From Rosa chinensis (lineage: Eukaryota; Streptophyta; Magnoliopsida; Rosales; Rosaceae), in assembly GCF_002994745.2 (NCBI RefSeq), contig NC_037090.1, positions 21,006,001-21,070,000 of the forward strand: 64,000 bases of DNA, in the 5' to 3' direction. Positions 34,199 through 45,418 of the stretch are shown here, piece after piece (the first letter of the stretch is position 1; the number at the start of each line of letters is the position of its first letter). Below the pieces are notes generated by a model. That model was not told the DNA's origin, searched no databases, and saw only the letters and a program-made list of their open reading frames with translations. The position numbers were made by a program, and so were the translations under genes.

Positions 34199-35730
34199 AG
34201 ACTAAATACTGTTTACTCCCTATACTTATAGGGTCTCGACGTTTCAATCCCTGACTTTTCAATTTCACCTAAATAGTCCTCGAACTCTCAAATTTCATGC
34301 AATAGGTTCTTGTCGTTAGCTTTTCGTTAAAATCCCAGTTAAATCGGTGATGTGGCATCCCTTTCACGCCAAAATGTTCATTATACCCTCACTTACCAAT
34401 TTTTTTTTTCTCTTTTTATTTTTATTTTTTCTTTTTCCTCTTCCTCTTCCTCTTCCTATTCCTGCTCTCTTTCCTCCTCTGTTTATCTTCTTCTGGTTAT
34501 AAGACCCACTATTATCCAGAAGCACCCTCCAGCATCTTCTCGCTGGATCGAGAATGCATACCCATGACCAAAATAAAAAGTAAAAAAATTACATATCACT
34601 CAATCACAGATCCCCAAATTCGCAGATCTAACTACACTCATGAAAGCCTATCTAATTAACCCGAAAAAAATAAACTAACCCAAACAATCGTCCATAACCA
34701 GCAGCACTGAATCCAAAGAATCACAAAAAATCGATTGATGTGCAAAGTATCCGGCTCAATTCGAACCTGGCAGACGCATAAAACCCAAACCAATCAGAAA
34801 ATCACAACCCTAAATCAGTGCCAAATAACACTAGATCTAAACAGCAACAAACAAACAAAAAAACCACCAGAACCTAAATTGAAAGAAACAACCACATTTA
34901 GCAAATTGTTTGAAATGTTGAATTGCTGGAGTTGGGGAGGTGCAACACCAGAACAGACCCCGAAAGCTTATTGTTTTCGAGGTACAATGTCCTTATCCTA
35001 GTGAGATTTTTTGAACGACGGTGAGATCGAGCCGGAAAAGTTGGTGGAGGCCAAGTTGAGCCTGACCAAATCATGCAAGCTGTATAGAAACTCCGGGATT
35101 TCGTCGGAGAACAAGTTCCTCTGCAAGTAACCCCAAATCTAAGAGTAACGCGGGCATTGATTCCGGCACAGGAACATGGGCTGGGGCGGGTTACGTCCCA
35201 AAGGAGGGTCCGGCCGCCGATGGCTGAGTGGAGAGCACTGCGCGGTCGAAGCTCAGATCTGATGTTGCTATCGGAAGCAAAACCAGTAAGCTTCCAGGGT
35301 CTGTTCCACCATTCCTTTTCGATCAGAGCAATGACAGGGGTGTCAAATTCTTTGACAAATTACTTGGAAACGTCGCCGTTTTGGCGAGCGTTAGCGATGG
35401 CGTTGTTGAAGGTCTGGAGATGGAAAGAGAGCTGGGTTTGTTTTTGGAAGAAGAAGACACAAATAAACAAAGGAGGAGATGGATGCGGAAGAAGAAGAGG
35501 TAAAAAGAAAAAAAGAAAAAAAGATAGAAAAAAATAATTTAAAAAAGTGTGAGGGTATAATGGACATTTTAATGTAGAATGAATGTCACGGCAGCGATTT
35601 GACGGAAAGCTAACGACAAGGACCTATTGCATGAAATTTGAGTGTTCGAGGGCTATTTGGGTGAAATTGAAAAGTCATGGACTGAAACGTTGAGACTCTA
35701 TAAGTATAGGGAGTATACAGTATTTAGTCC
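34199..35730. mobile_element. Pack-MULE, 1,532 bp, carrying receptor-kinase sequence
   Basis: Inverted ends AGACTAAATACTGTTTACTCCC and GGACTAAATACTGTATACTCCC are similar for about 190 bp. They are flanked by the perfect 9-bp target duplication TTATCTTTT at 34190-34198 and 35731-35739. No transposase frame. The interior carries a minus-strand fragment of an LRR receptor-like kinase gene. It inserted into the left arm of the outer MULE. Confidence 0.95.
34880..35278 (-). pseudogene. captured LRR receptor-like kinase fragment (RLK902/RKL1 type)
   Basis: The minus strand reads ALHSAIGGRTLLWDV and SPCSCAGINARVTLRF (N-terminal LRR cap of this family). It then jumps to LQRNLFSDEIPEFLYS, LHDLVRLNLAS and FSGSISPSF, and after a 1-bp gain in an A run to TRIRTLYLENNKLSGS and QFNISNNLLN. 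These are successive pieces of the extracellular LRR region of plant RLK902/RKL1-like kinases. The middle repeats and the whole kinase are missing, and two frame breaks are visible. Upstream minus-strand sequence (about 35500-35290) looks coding-like but was not recognised. Confidence 0.82.
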
Positions 35731-36525
35731 TTATCTTTTTCTTCCTCTCTTCATCCTCATTCAAAATTCCAAACCCAAGAAAGTGACGATTAAAAAAAAA
35801 AAAAGGAAGGGTTTGAGCAAATTGATGTGTATGAAAGCCTACATCATTCCTTTTTCCTTTTTTTTTTTTTTCCATTTCACCCAAAGAGAAATTTTAAATA
35901 CACTCCCTCAATTACTTAATACACATCTCTTATATTTTTTTTATCAAACTTCCATCTATGCCCCTCTTTATTAAATAAATAAATGATGAAAACTTTTTTA
36001 AAAATTAGATCGGCTATGTATCACAGATTTTTATTTAATACATTCTTTTACTATAATTTTTTTATTTATTGTGAAATTAATTGCTAATTAATTCTGGCAC
36101 ATATTAATATGGTAATTATTAATTATATTTCTTTTTTCTCACATCAATAAGGTTGATATATCGCTGAAAAATTTAATAACTTAATTTTCTTATCTTTGTT
36201 TTTCTTCAAGTTGAAAAACTTCACGCCTCTAAGATTTTTAAAGAGTCAATATCTTCATAATCTATATAGTCATGGTCAATAGTAAAATAGGTAAAGAATA
36301 AGGCATGGTGGTTGTTTTGCAAACGAAGTGATTGATGATGATGTATTCAGTATGTTTCAACCAATTTGGTTGCTTGTTAATTCTTTATATGGACTACAAT
36401 TATCTCATCTGTCATTAACATTCACGTATGATCTTGAAGAGAAGTCGATTATATCATGATTGAAGACGAGAAGAAAATTTAACCTATAAGAAAATATGTA
36501 ATTAATATTTAAATATATAAAGCAT

Positions 36526-36728
36526 TGTTCAAGTAAAACCCTAATTTGTGTTTGGCCCAAACTCTAGGTTACTTGACCTAGTGATAATAGGGTTTAATTA
36601 GAAGAATCTAGAGATTATCTTTCCTTGTATGATTTAGACTCTATGCCTTGTAATCCTCTATATAAAGAGGGCTGTATTATCAATGAGAATACATAGCAAT
36701 TTACTCTCAATTCTGTTTCCCTAAAACA
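36526..36728 (+). repeat. 5' LTR of the copia element
   Basis: TGTTCAAGTAAAACCC...CCTAAAACA with a TATA motif CTATATAAAG (36658-36667). Followed by CGTTATCAGCATGAAG, a leader also seen beside the LTR at 5315. Confidence 0.96.
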
Positions 36729-37604
36729 CGTTATCAGCATGAAGCTCTAACCCTGAAACCATAAATTTGTAGCCTTCAAACCCTAGCAACCACCGACCCC
36801 TACCTTGAAGCTCTCAATCCTAGGAGCCCAGAACGGCAGGCTGCTTACCGGAACCGGCAGGAAAAGTACCGAACCGGCCTCCAGAAGATAAAAAAAACAA
36901 ATCGCTACCCGGTTTGCATCCTCCCACGCCGCCTTCTACCTTCAAACTTGGTCACCATCTACACCTTGATTCCATGAACCAGGAATCGGAGTCAAAATTT
37001 CCAGAACCTGTCAGACAATCACTGGACCGGCCAGTCAAAGTTGTGCAAGATCACGTCGGATCGGCCAGCCCAGTTCGCTACCCTGCCCACTTCCAGCCTA
37101 GCCCAGTCACAAGTCATCACAGCCCTTTGCTCGCCCAACTCACCTGCAGCCTCCTGCACCGAAGCAGCAGCTCCGCCTCAAACCAGAAAACCAAAAAAAA
37201 AAAAAAAAAAACAGAGAGGAAAGAAGATGACTTCGGGTTTTCGGTCAAGAGGAAGGGAAGAAAAAAATAAGGCGGCCCACCAAGTGACGGAGCCCAGTGC
37301 CAGAAAAATAAAAAATAAAACAGGAAAGTCTGTAGCCCACTGCCAAAGAAGAAGAGAAGAGAAGGAAAAAGCAAAAAAAAGAAGGAAAAAAAGGGAGCCA
37401 AGCTCACGTGCGGCAGAAGGAGAAGAAAAGAAAAGAAAAGAAAAAAGGGGAGGCCCTGACCCACGTGGAGGAAAAGAGAAAAAAAAGGTCAAAGAAACGT
37501 CAAAATCGAAGAGAAAAAAAAAGTAATTTTTATTAAACATTTATGCTTTCCGTACTTTTAAATTCTTTTCTTTTTCTTGGGGACTTGCAAACTCCCTTCT
37601 TCTA

Positions 37605-37619
37605 CCCCCCCCCCCCCCC
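37605..37619. repeat. poly-C tract, 15 C, in the copia leader
   Basis: Uninterrupted run in the untranslated leader, downstream of an A/G-rich stretch (37180-37530). The corresponding site of the left element (near 4613 on the opposite strand) has only about six. Confidence 0.95.
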
Positions 37620-37908
37620 TTTCTTCATCATAGGAGAAACATAATTAAGCCGAACTATGGGGGTTCGTGCTCACTCCAAGCTTGGAGCTTGTTGAGATCT
37701 CCAAACTTAGAGTTTGTAGAGAATTTTTGATCGACCACTTACGTCATTGTTTCGATCTAATCCAACCCCTCTTGGAATTGAATTTATTGGAAGTGACTAC
37801 GCTCGGAAATTCCTAATTTCTTGGAAGCGTCTACACTCAAAATTTTTTATTGTTTCGTGGTAGCCTTTTTTCTCCGAAACTAACCCTAATTTCTTGTTCT
37901 CTTTCAGG

Positions 37909-38960
37909 ATGAGTAACCTGAACAAATTGGACTTTGCTCCATTAGGAACAACTGGCTCTAGATATCACAGGTGGGTTCGTGATGTCTGCCAGCATCTCAA
38001 GGCCGATGGAATCCTGGATACGATTCTCGAGCCTAGGACGTGCTAACTTTTGAGGAATCTCAAACTTTGGAAGCAAATAGAGCAGCCTTAGAGGCAAATA
38101 AGGCGAAAGCCATCATCCTAATGACTCGTCATATGGATGATTTGTTCCAGTACGAGTGTATGAATGAAGAAGACCCCAGAAGGCTGTGGGTCTCACTCGA
38201 AGAAAGATTTGGCAACGTCCGTGACTCCCTGCTTCCTGACCTAGAAGTGAGATGGCATAGCCTCCGCTTCTGTGATTTCAAGTTAGTTCTTGACTACAAC
38301 TCGGAAGCACTTAGCATTAAATCCTTAATGGAATTCTGTGGTAAAGAGATCACATATGCGATGTTGATTGAGAAGACTCTCTCTATCTTCCCCGTCTCTG
38401 CATTGATGGTTGCTAAGAACTATCGAATCGATGTTATTGCAGGACGGATTACAAGGTTTCATGAGCTCATTAGAGCTATGAATGTCGCTGAAAAGCATGA
38501 CAACATCCTTGTGAAGAACCATAATTCGAGATCCGTGGAAACAGAGCATATTCCGGAATCCAATTATAGTCACGCCCCTAAGAGAGGGCGCCAAGAACGA
38601 AACCCTAATCTTAGGGATACATTTGGACGTTCTGGTCCATAAAATCGCTCTACTTGGGAAGGTAACTGCCAATATAGGCAAACACAGAACCGAAGAGGTC
38701 AACGTGGAAAGAGGGAGGGAGGCAACACCTCTGGCCATGTTGGTGGCGCCACCAACACTAAGAGCCATCTAAATGACACTTTGAAAGCGCCTCAATCAAT
38801 AGAGTTTGAGCAAAAAGATGTATGTTCTCGATGTAGTGTCTGATCATTGGGCACACATTTGTAGAGCTCGTGAAGAACTTGTCACTGCCTACAAAGCATA
38901 TTGTGAAGCAAGAAAAGCTCACTATGTGGAACAAGAAGATCAAGAAGATGAACTAGAGTG
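37909..38960 (+). pseudogene. copia gag, frameshifted
   Basis: The ATG at 37909 opens MSNLNKLDFAPLGTTG. The frame is lost near 38040, where an open stretch of 200 codons continues (LTFEESQTLEANRAAL, RRLWVSLEERFGNVRDSL, EFCGKEITYAMLIEKTLS) to 38642. The CCHC knuckle near 38820-38870 is split by an indel (CSRC then HWAHIC in another frame). It gives the fuller central region missing from the other copy. Confidence 0.85.
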
Positions 38961-39369
38961 AAGGGTTGAAGACTACAAATCAGGCTGGGATCAATAGATC
39001 GTCAATTCTGTTTAAGTCTTTATTTTTCCAAGAGATGTAATAGGCAATTGCCATATACTTTGTAGTAAATGCCAATGGTTTAAGTCTTTCTTCAAAGTAG
39101 GCTCACCCAAAATAAGTGTGATGTCTTGGAAGGTTTTGAGATTAGTGGTACTTAAGCGAGCCTTGCTCCACAGACATCTCTCTACTCACCTGGTCACATT
39201 TATTTTGTAATTACTGAAACAAGTTAGACGACTACCATTGTTTTGCATTAGCTAGCATTTTGGATTAGATTTTCTTTGGTCAAAGAGACAATGATGTAAC
39301 ACTGTTGGCTTATGAATAAAATTTCGAGTTCTTTTCATTATGACTCAATTTTGATTCTGAGCATATTAC

Positions 39370-42300
39370 TTTGTGACTACTATGGCTGGGCCATCAGTAT
39401 TAATTCAAGGACATGGAATAGCCCAAGTTCCACTTGCCAAATGGCACCTTGATTACTGTCAGAGAAACTCTCTACGATCTTAGGGTAAATCGTACCCTAT
39501 GAATAGCCAAAGGATTCCATGCGAAAACGCATGTAGAGAACGGAAATGAGTTTCTTTGCAATACCTCTAATGATTACGAACAAAGGCGCATCTTAGAGAA
39601 GTTTATGTGTCTCTCTAGTGGACTTTAAGTCACTATTCGAGTTATTGAATCTAATAAAGTTATGAGAGAAGATCTCTTGGATTCAGACAAATATTGGCTT
39701 TGCCACGATAGGATAGGTCATCCTAGTCATGATATGATGATCCGTCTACTAAAGACTTCACATGGACATCTTTTCTTTCGAGCGAAACGAAGCATGAATC
39801 AAAAGTTGATCTTTGGACTAAGTGTGACCGATGCTGCTGCCTAGGGCACCACCTCCGTCCACCACCAGCCTAGGGCTGGCACAGTCCCTATCTATGACAC
39901 CATGGATAGCGTCCATCATGGTGATGGTGCCCCAGGTGATGTTTCAATCACCAACTTGCTTCAAATAGCGTTTCAGGCGCTCAGGCCTAACCAAAATTCT
40001 CATTGGTTGCTTCTAAAGCCTCTCGCTCATTTTACAAAGCCGTTCCTTAGGAAAATTAGGACTGAGACTGTCCTATACAAAGGATATGAAAATACTCATT
40101 TTGTTCTTACATAGAATCCGTGGGGATTCTGTGGACTGATTCAACCAACTTGCGGACGTTTAAATATCTCATGATGTTGGTTGACACGCAAACACGCTGG
40201 TCACGTGTTGTGCCATTGTCCACTTGTAAATGTTGCCTATGCTACACTCCTAGCACATACCATATGACAACGGGCTCATTCCCCAGATCATCCTATTCAG
40301 TCAATTGGATTTGACATTGCTAGAGAGTTTACATTGAAGACTTTCGATGGTTATTGCACTGGGACTAATGTTGGACATTATATTCCCATGAACACACCCA
40401 AATGGTCTGGTGGAAACGACTACGATGGTAGTCCGGACATTGGTAATGCGCCCTAATTTCCTTATATCCGCTTGGGGTGATGCAATATCGCATGCAGCTA
40501 TGCTAATTCGTCTATGACCCACCGCCACTCAATGTACCTCTGTGTTACAGCTAGTGATTGGGTACAAGTATCGTACTTACGCAACTTTGAGTGTGCCCTT
40601 ATGTGCCAATTGCGGTGCCACAATGCTCTATAATGAGTCTTTACAGACAAATGGGCAACTACGTTGGATTTGAGACTCCAATAATCATCCGCCACTTAAT
40701 GCCCTTGCAAGGCGATCTCATTATCGCTAGATTTACGGGTTGTCGCTTTGATGAGACAGTATTCCAGTCTTTAGGGGGAGATAAGAACACGGATGTTCTA
40801 CAGGAACAACAAGAATTGTCATGGCCTGTCCCTACTATGTCTCATCTCGATCCTTGTTAAAGTGATGAGATCACACAAATATGCTGCAAACATGCCTGCA
40901 AGGAAGTACGTCCCTACGAGAGGACGTAGCGCCACCCTACAAGGGGGTAGGCATGGCACCAACGCCAAAGAGAGTGGCACTCTGGCGTTATAGGCCATGG
41001 CCCCAACTAGGATGTGTGGGAGGCCCGTGAGTTCGAAGGATACTTTGGCACATTCCAATCCTTTGATCATCAAGACTCAAAATCCATCTCATGGGAATCT
41101 TTCGGGTTATGGTTATCGTTGGGGGACGCCTCAACGTCAGAAATATAATATAGAGCTCTATGAAAATTACGCTAGTGTACATGAGACATGGGATAGAAAC
41201 TTCATCATAATTGATGATGTAGTTGCGCATTTCGTTGTGCATGAGTTTGTTGAGTCAGATGATATCGAACCACGCTCCATTGATGAATGAATGCCAACAT
41301 AGAGAAATTTGACCTAAATGGAAAGATGTGATCCAGGTTAAGTTGGATTCTCTAACGAAGAGGGTAATTTTTGAGCCAGTGATGCCAACACCTCCTAACA
41401 TAAAACCTATTGATTAATGGGTCTTCGTTAGAAAGCGTAGTGAGAAAAAGATATGGTAATCTCGCCTTATGGTGCAAGGCTTCTCATAAAATGCCCTGGA
41501 ATCGACTACGATGAGACATATTCTCTCGTAATAGATGTCATTGCACTCCACTACTCTGTCAGTTTGGTAGTTTCCGAATAACTAAACATGTAGCTTACAA
41601 ATGTGGTCACTACGTATCTCCATAGGGATCTAGATACGGAATATATATATATATATATGAAGGTTCATGGTGAACTTCATTTACCCAAGTCAAGTGGCTC
41701 TAAACCACAGAGCGCGTTCACAAAGAGGTTGAAACGCTCACTAAAATGACTACTTGATTTGGAAGGGATATGCCCACGCATTTCTATAACAACTTTCGGA
41801 TTCTATCGCGGTTCATGTTGGACATGATCTTCATTTGAAACCCTTATAGAGTTAAGGAAAACCGCTGAACACTTAAAATCCGATTTTGAGATGAAGGATT
41901 ATGGGAGAACACTATTATGTCTCGGTTTGGAACTTGAGCATCGTGTCGATAGATGCTTAGGCATTTTGACAAGGTCAAGCCTTCAAGCACCCCCATGATC
42001 GTCCGTAGTCTTGATCTTGAAAAGGATCCTCTTCATTGAAAGGATGATGATGAAGATGTGCTAGAGGCAGAAGTGCCTTACTTAGTACAATAGGCGCATT
42101 ATTGTACTTAGCTAAATGCACAAGACCGGACATCTCATTTGCAATGAACTTGTTAGCTAGATATAGTTTTGCGCCAATGCGACGCCATTGGATTTGTGTA
42201 AAAGATATCTTTCAGTACTTGAGATGTACGATTGATATGGGCTTGTTCTATCTCTACAGAGAGATGATGGATTTGGACCCATCACACACCAGAAAGGCGG

Positions 42301-42810
42301 CCAACGCTGGCTTGCGTTCTCTATCCCCACCCTAAAACGACATAAGTGTTTTGGAAGGTTTTGCTGATATTGGGTATCTCTCTGACCCATACAAAGGTCA
42401 TTCCCAAACTGATTAAGTGTTCACCATGGGAAAAGACCGTGATATCTTAGAGGTCTACAGGACAGACCTTAGTCGCTATATCTTCGAACCATGCAGAGAT
42501 TATTACTCTTCATGAAGTGGTTTGTGAATGTTTATGGATTGGATCCATAATTACGCATGTTCGAACAATTGTAATTTGAAATCTACCATAAGATGAGCCT
42601 ACAAGAATTTAGGATAATGATGTTCGTTTTGAACAAATGAAGCAAGGCTACATCAAAAACGACAACACCAAGCATAATCAGCAACAACAGACTCTCCTCA
42701 AATATCAAAGTGAACTGGGTTCAATCTGAGGACAATGTGGCGGACTTGTTTACTAAGTCATTGCCCAAATCCACGTTCGAGAAACATGTGGCAAGAATTG
42801 GCTTGCGGAG
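39370..42810 (+). pseudogene. copia pol remnants
   Basis: GAG-pre-integrase at 39662-39790 (DKYWLCHDRIGHPSHDMM), integrase core pieces at 40120-40220 (WTDSTNLRTFKYLMMLVDTQ) and 40440-40700, RT entry near 41300-41570 (GIDYDETYS), a deletion junction near 41815, RNase H-proximal sequence at 42102-42240 (YLAKCTRPDISFAMNLLARYS) and the C-terminus near 42725-42810 (ADLFTKSLPKSTFEKHV). No frame is long enough to act. Confidence 0.82.
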
Positions 42811-43021
42811 ATTATCTGAACTCCCATGATCGTAGTCATCAGGGGGAGACGCAAACATCAGGGGGAGATGTCTACATGTTCACCTCGAAACGTGAAAGGT
42901 GTGTTGTGCTCTTTTTCCCATTCGACCGAGGTTATTTTTGTCACACTGGGTTTTTGTTACTCGGCAAGGTTTTTAACGAGGCAACAAGAGAAGCACAGCA
43001 TTTGGGCAACACAAAGGGGAG

Positions 43022-43222
43022 TGTTCAAGTAAAACCCTAATTTTTGTTTGGCCCAAACTTTAGGTTACTTTACCTAGTGGTAATAGAGTTTAATTAGAAG
43101 AATCTAGAGATTATCTTTCCTTGTATGATTCAGACTCTATCCCTTGTAATCCTCTATATAAAGAGGCCCATATTATCAATGAGAACACAACAATTTACTC
43201 TCAATTCCGTTTCCCTAAAACA
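43022..43222 (+). repeat. 3' LTR of the copia element
   Basis: 201 bp, TGTTCAAGTAAAACCC...CCTAAAACA, colinear with the 5' LTR with about a dozen substitutions and a 2-bp indel. Followed directly by the AGCAT duplication. Confidence 0.96.
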
Positions 43223-43647
43223 AGCATTTAATTCTTATTTTATTTTTGTAAATTCTTCTTTGTTTTTATTTTTATTTATTTATTAATGAGGAAGGGTAAA
43301 GCTGGATCTTTGATGACAAAAAAATATAGGCTGTATTAAGTAATTAGAGGGGTGTATATAAAACTTCTCTCACCCAAAACCAGTACAAACCTCACTAAGC
43401 TTAAAACTTGAATCTCAATTAGGAAAGCCAGCCAATTTTTGGAGATGCAAATTCCAACCAAAAAAAAAAGGAAAGAGCCAAAAGGTAGGCGTTGGTATGA
43501 GAGACAATAGAGACAAATGGAAAGGACGATGCAGCAAATATCAAATCAATTTCTAGGAACAGCTCCAAACCAGTTGCATACATAATTCAAAACCACTGAT
43601 CACTCACTTTACTGTGACAAGTTCCAATCACCCCAAAGCCTACATAC

Positions 43648-43761
43648 CCTGACATTGTTGGTGCTCCAGATGGAACAAGGAGGTTGGAGCTCTCCAAAGC
43701 CAGTCTCCGCCACCAAAGCAGTACAAACAAGCCCAGCAAAAACCCACTTCCAAAATCTCAT
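43648..43761 (-). pseudogene. signal-peptide first exon of an unidentified secreted protein
   Basis: On the minus strand the ATG at 43761 opens MRFWKWVFAGLVCTALVAE, a good signal peptide with a hydrophobic core. GELQPPCSIWSTNNVR follows, then a GTATGT donor (43647-43642). Upstream sequence has a CTT/GAA-rich leader (43865-43890). No following exon could be recognised before the MITE boundary at 43379. It lies inside the original outer MULE, so it may be a captured exon. Parent gene unknown. Confidence 0.4.
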
Positions 43762-44355
43762 CTTTCCTCGATCCTCGTCTTTCTTCAGCTATAAAACCAG
43801 TAGCCCAAGATGGTAATGGCGCTGGATATTCGAGTCAAATGAGAAAGATGGGTTCTTTGCAATCTGTTTTTCTTCTTCTTCTTCTTCTTCAACCACTCTG
43901 CAATTCCTTAAAAAATAGAATCTCAAACATAATCACCGATCGAATATCAATCTCTTATGGGATAAAAAAACCTCCTGAACTTTGTTTGAAAAGATAATTT
44001 CTCTTATCTGGGCTATGTCCTTGAGCTTATGTAAAAACAAAAACTCATGAATCTGATTTCACATGACTATACTTTTGTCTGGGAAAGACAATTTAATTAA
44101 AATGGAGAAGATGGATTCGAAATAATTGAATTATTATTTGGAAGAATTTCGACAATATCCGACTTAAGCTCAATGTTTTGTTGGAATTATTCATTCATCT
44201 GGGTTTGTAGACTTCTGAGTTAGTTTATGTAAAACTGGTCACTTCCTGACCTAGTGCTACTGATGCTTTTTGTGGTGGTTGGTTTTTCTGAAGCAACCAC
44301 CAAATTGGTGGCATATTTGTTCTTGTTTCTGGGTTTCGATTGCAAACAAAGACCC

Positions 44356-44823
44356 TGTTAATGCTCAAGTCCGGCGGTAGCCGATTCCTTGCTTAACGCG
44401 GGTCCGGTGGGCGGACCGCTACTCCTAGGATTAGGTGATTCCTGTTACTGCAACACGATAGAGAGGGCGTCAGAGGGAGACCGCGTTGGGCGGTCTTCAC
44501 TTCTCCAATGCCTAAGTCAGTCACTGTATGCGCAGCATAACAATAAATGAGTAGTAATTGCGTAATTAATGAGGAGAGAGGAGAGGACCTTTTATAGGCG
44601 AGGAAGGGGTTGATCTTCTTCTTGTTTCCGATGTGGGACTGCTGTGCTTCGATTCCCAGCGTCAGGGGCTTCTGGTGATCTGGGGGCGGTCCGGGGCTTG
44701 AGCGGTAGCCCGCCTGGCCGTGACTTCGCAGGTCATCCCCTTGGTGAGATTCGGTACCTCCGGCGGTACAATGAGCGTGGCTCATTATAGCTAATTATGC
44801 TCGTTCTAGCGTATGTAGGTACA
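44356..44823 (-). repeat. 3' LTR of the Tat element, with 37-bp deletion
   Basis: 468 bp against 505 bp for the 5' LTR. The missing 37 bp correspond to about 56509-56545 (containing ATGGCGCGTGGCGGCGCGTC). The truncated gypsy element at 20233 has this segment, so the loss happened in this LTR. Confidence 0.95.
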
Positions 44824-45418
44824 AGTCCCCCAAGTCCCCAGTCAAGGAGGGCAATCTTGGTTGGGGAGTTGATCAGCGGTGTGAAGCGTTACTTCCGGTA
44901 GACTTGCAACAACATAATTAGAGTCAGTGCGTCGTCAACCATGGATTTACTGAGCAAACGCTTTATACCCTTTCGGGTGGGCCCCTGCTAGGCCCGCCAG
45001 GGAGTCCCCCACTCCCTAGCCAAGACGGACCTCCGGATGGTCGGCAAAATGTTTGATGAGGGGAAGCTGCGCAGAGCAGAAGGTGTTGGGTAGTGAGCCC
45101 AATCTTAGTACCCTAGTGGCAGGGGTCAACGTACCTGATCAGGGTCGTCGTAGACTGTTGACAAGTCCCCGTGTCCCGTAGGGACGGTCTGACCGCAACG
45201 CCGCGTGGCGGTCGCTGGCAGAAAGGAGGCGTAGCCTGGGGATCCGCCTTTGGTAGATACCCCCCCCCCCCGCTGGATGCAGCAGGAAAACAGCGCCGGG
45301 TAGACGTGTTCGGCCTTGGTTACTAAGCGGAACTGCGCTCAGCAATACACGGGGTTTGCAAGATGGAGAGGGCCCTGCCGGCGGTGCCATGTATAGCCTA
45401 GGCTGCCCCTTGCCAATT

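Larger units (their letters stand above)
36526..43222 (+). mobile_element. Ty1/copia element with both LTRs, 6,697 bp
   Basis: LTRs at 36526-36728 and 43022-43222 with TG...CA ends, flanked by the perfect 5-bp target duplication AGCAT at 36521-36525 and 43223-43227. A purine tract (AAAGGGGAG, 43013-43021) precedes the 3' LTR. Domain order is gag, GAG-pre-integrase, integrase, RT, RNase H. Stops and frameshifts occur throughout, and the RT catalytic region is deleted at the same place as in the copy at 1-5647. It must have been mobilised in trans. By eye the two LTRs differ at about a dozen positions of 200, so the insertion is old. Confidence 0.96.
35886..43369. mobile_element. small Mutator-like MITE (about 0.78 kb) split by the copia element
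   Basis: Ends GAGAAATTTTAAATACACTC and GAGAAGTTTTATATACACCC as inverted repeats, both continuing into AATTACTTAATACA. They are flanked by the perfect 9-bp duplication TCACCCAAA at 35877-35885 and 43370-43378. Subtracting the copia insertion and its duplication leaves about 782 bp. Non-coding. Confidence 0.9.

Noticed and set aside
34199..35730. Reading the open frames at 35157-35537 (+) as a host gene
   Set aside because: The opposite strand carries clear LRR receptor-kinase sequence and the whole segment lies between Pack-MULE ends.
37041..37540. Long open frames on both strands (lysine/arginine-rich and phenylalanine-rich)
   Set aside because: They lie in the A/G-rich untranslated leader of the copia element. 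Low-complexity composition removes stops in several frames at once; no domain.
44393..44785. 130-codon minus-strand frame
   Set aside because: Falls entirely within the LTR of the Tat element; no domain and not conserved in the other LTR copies.
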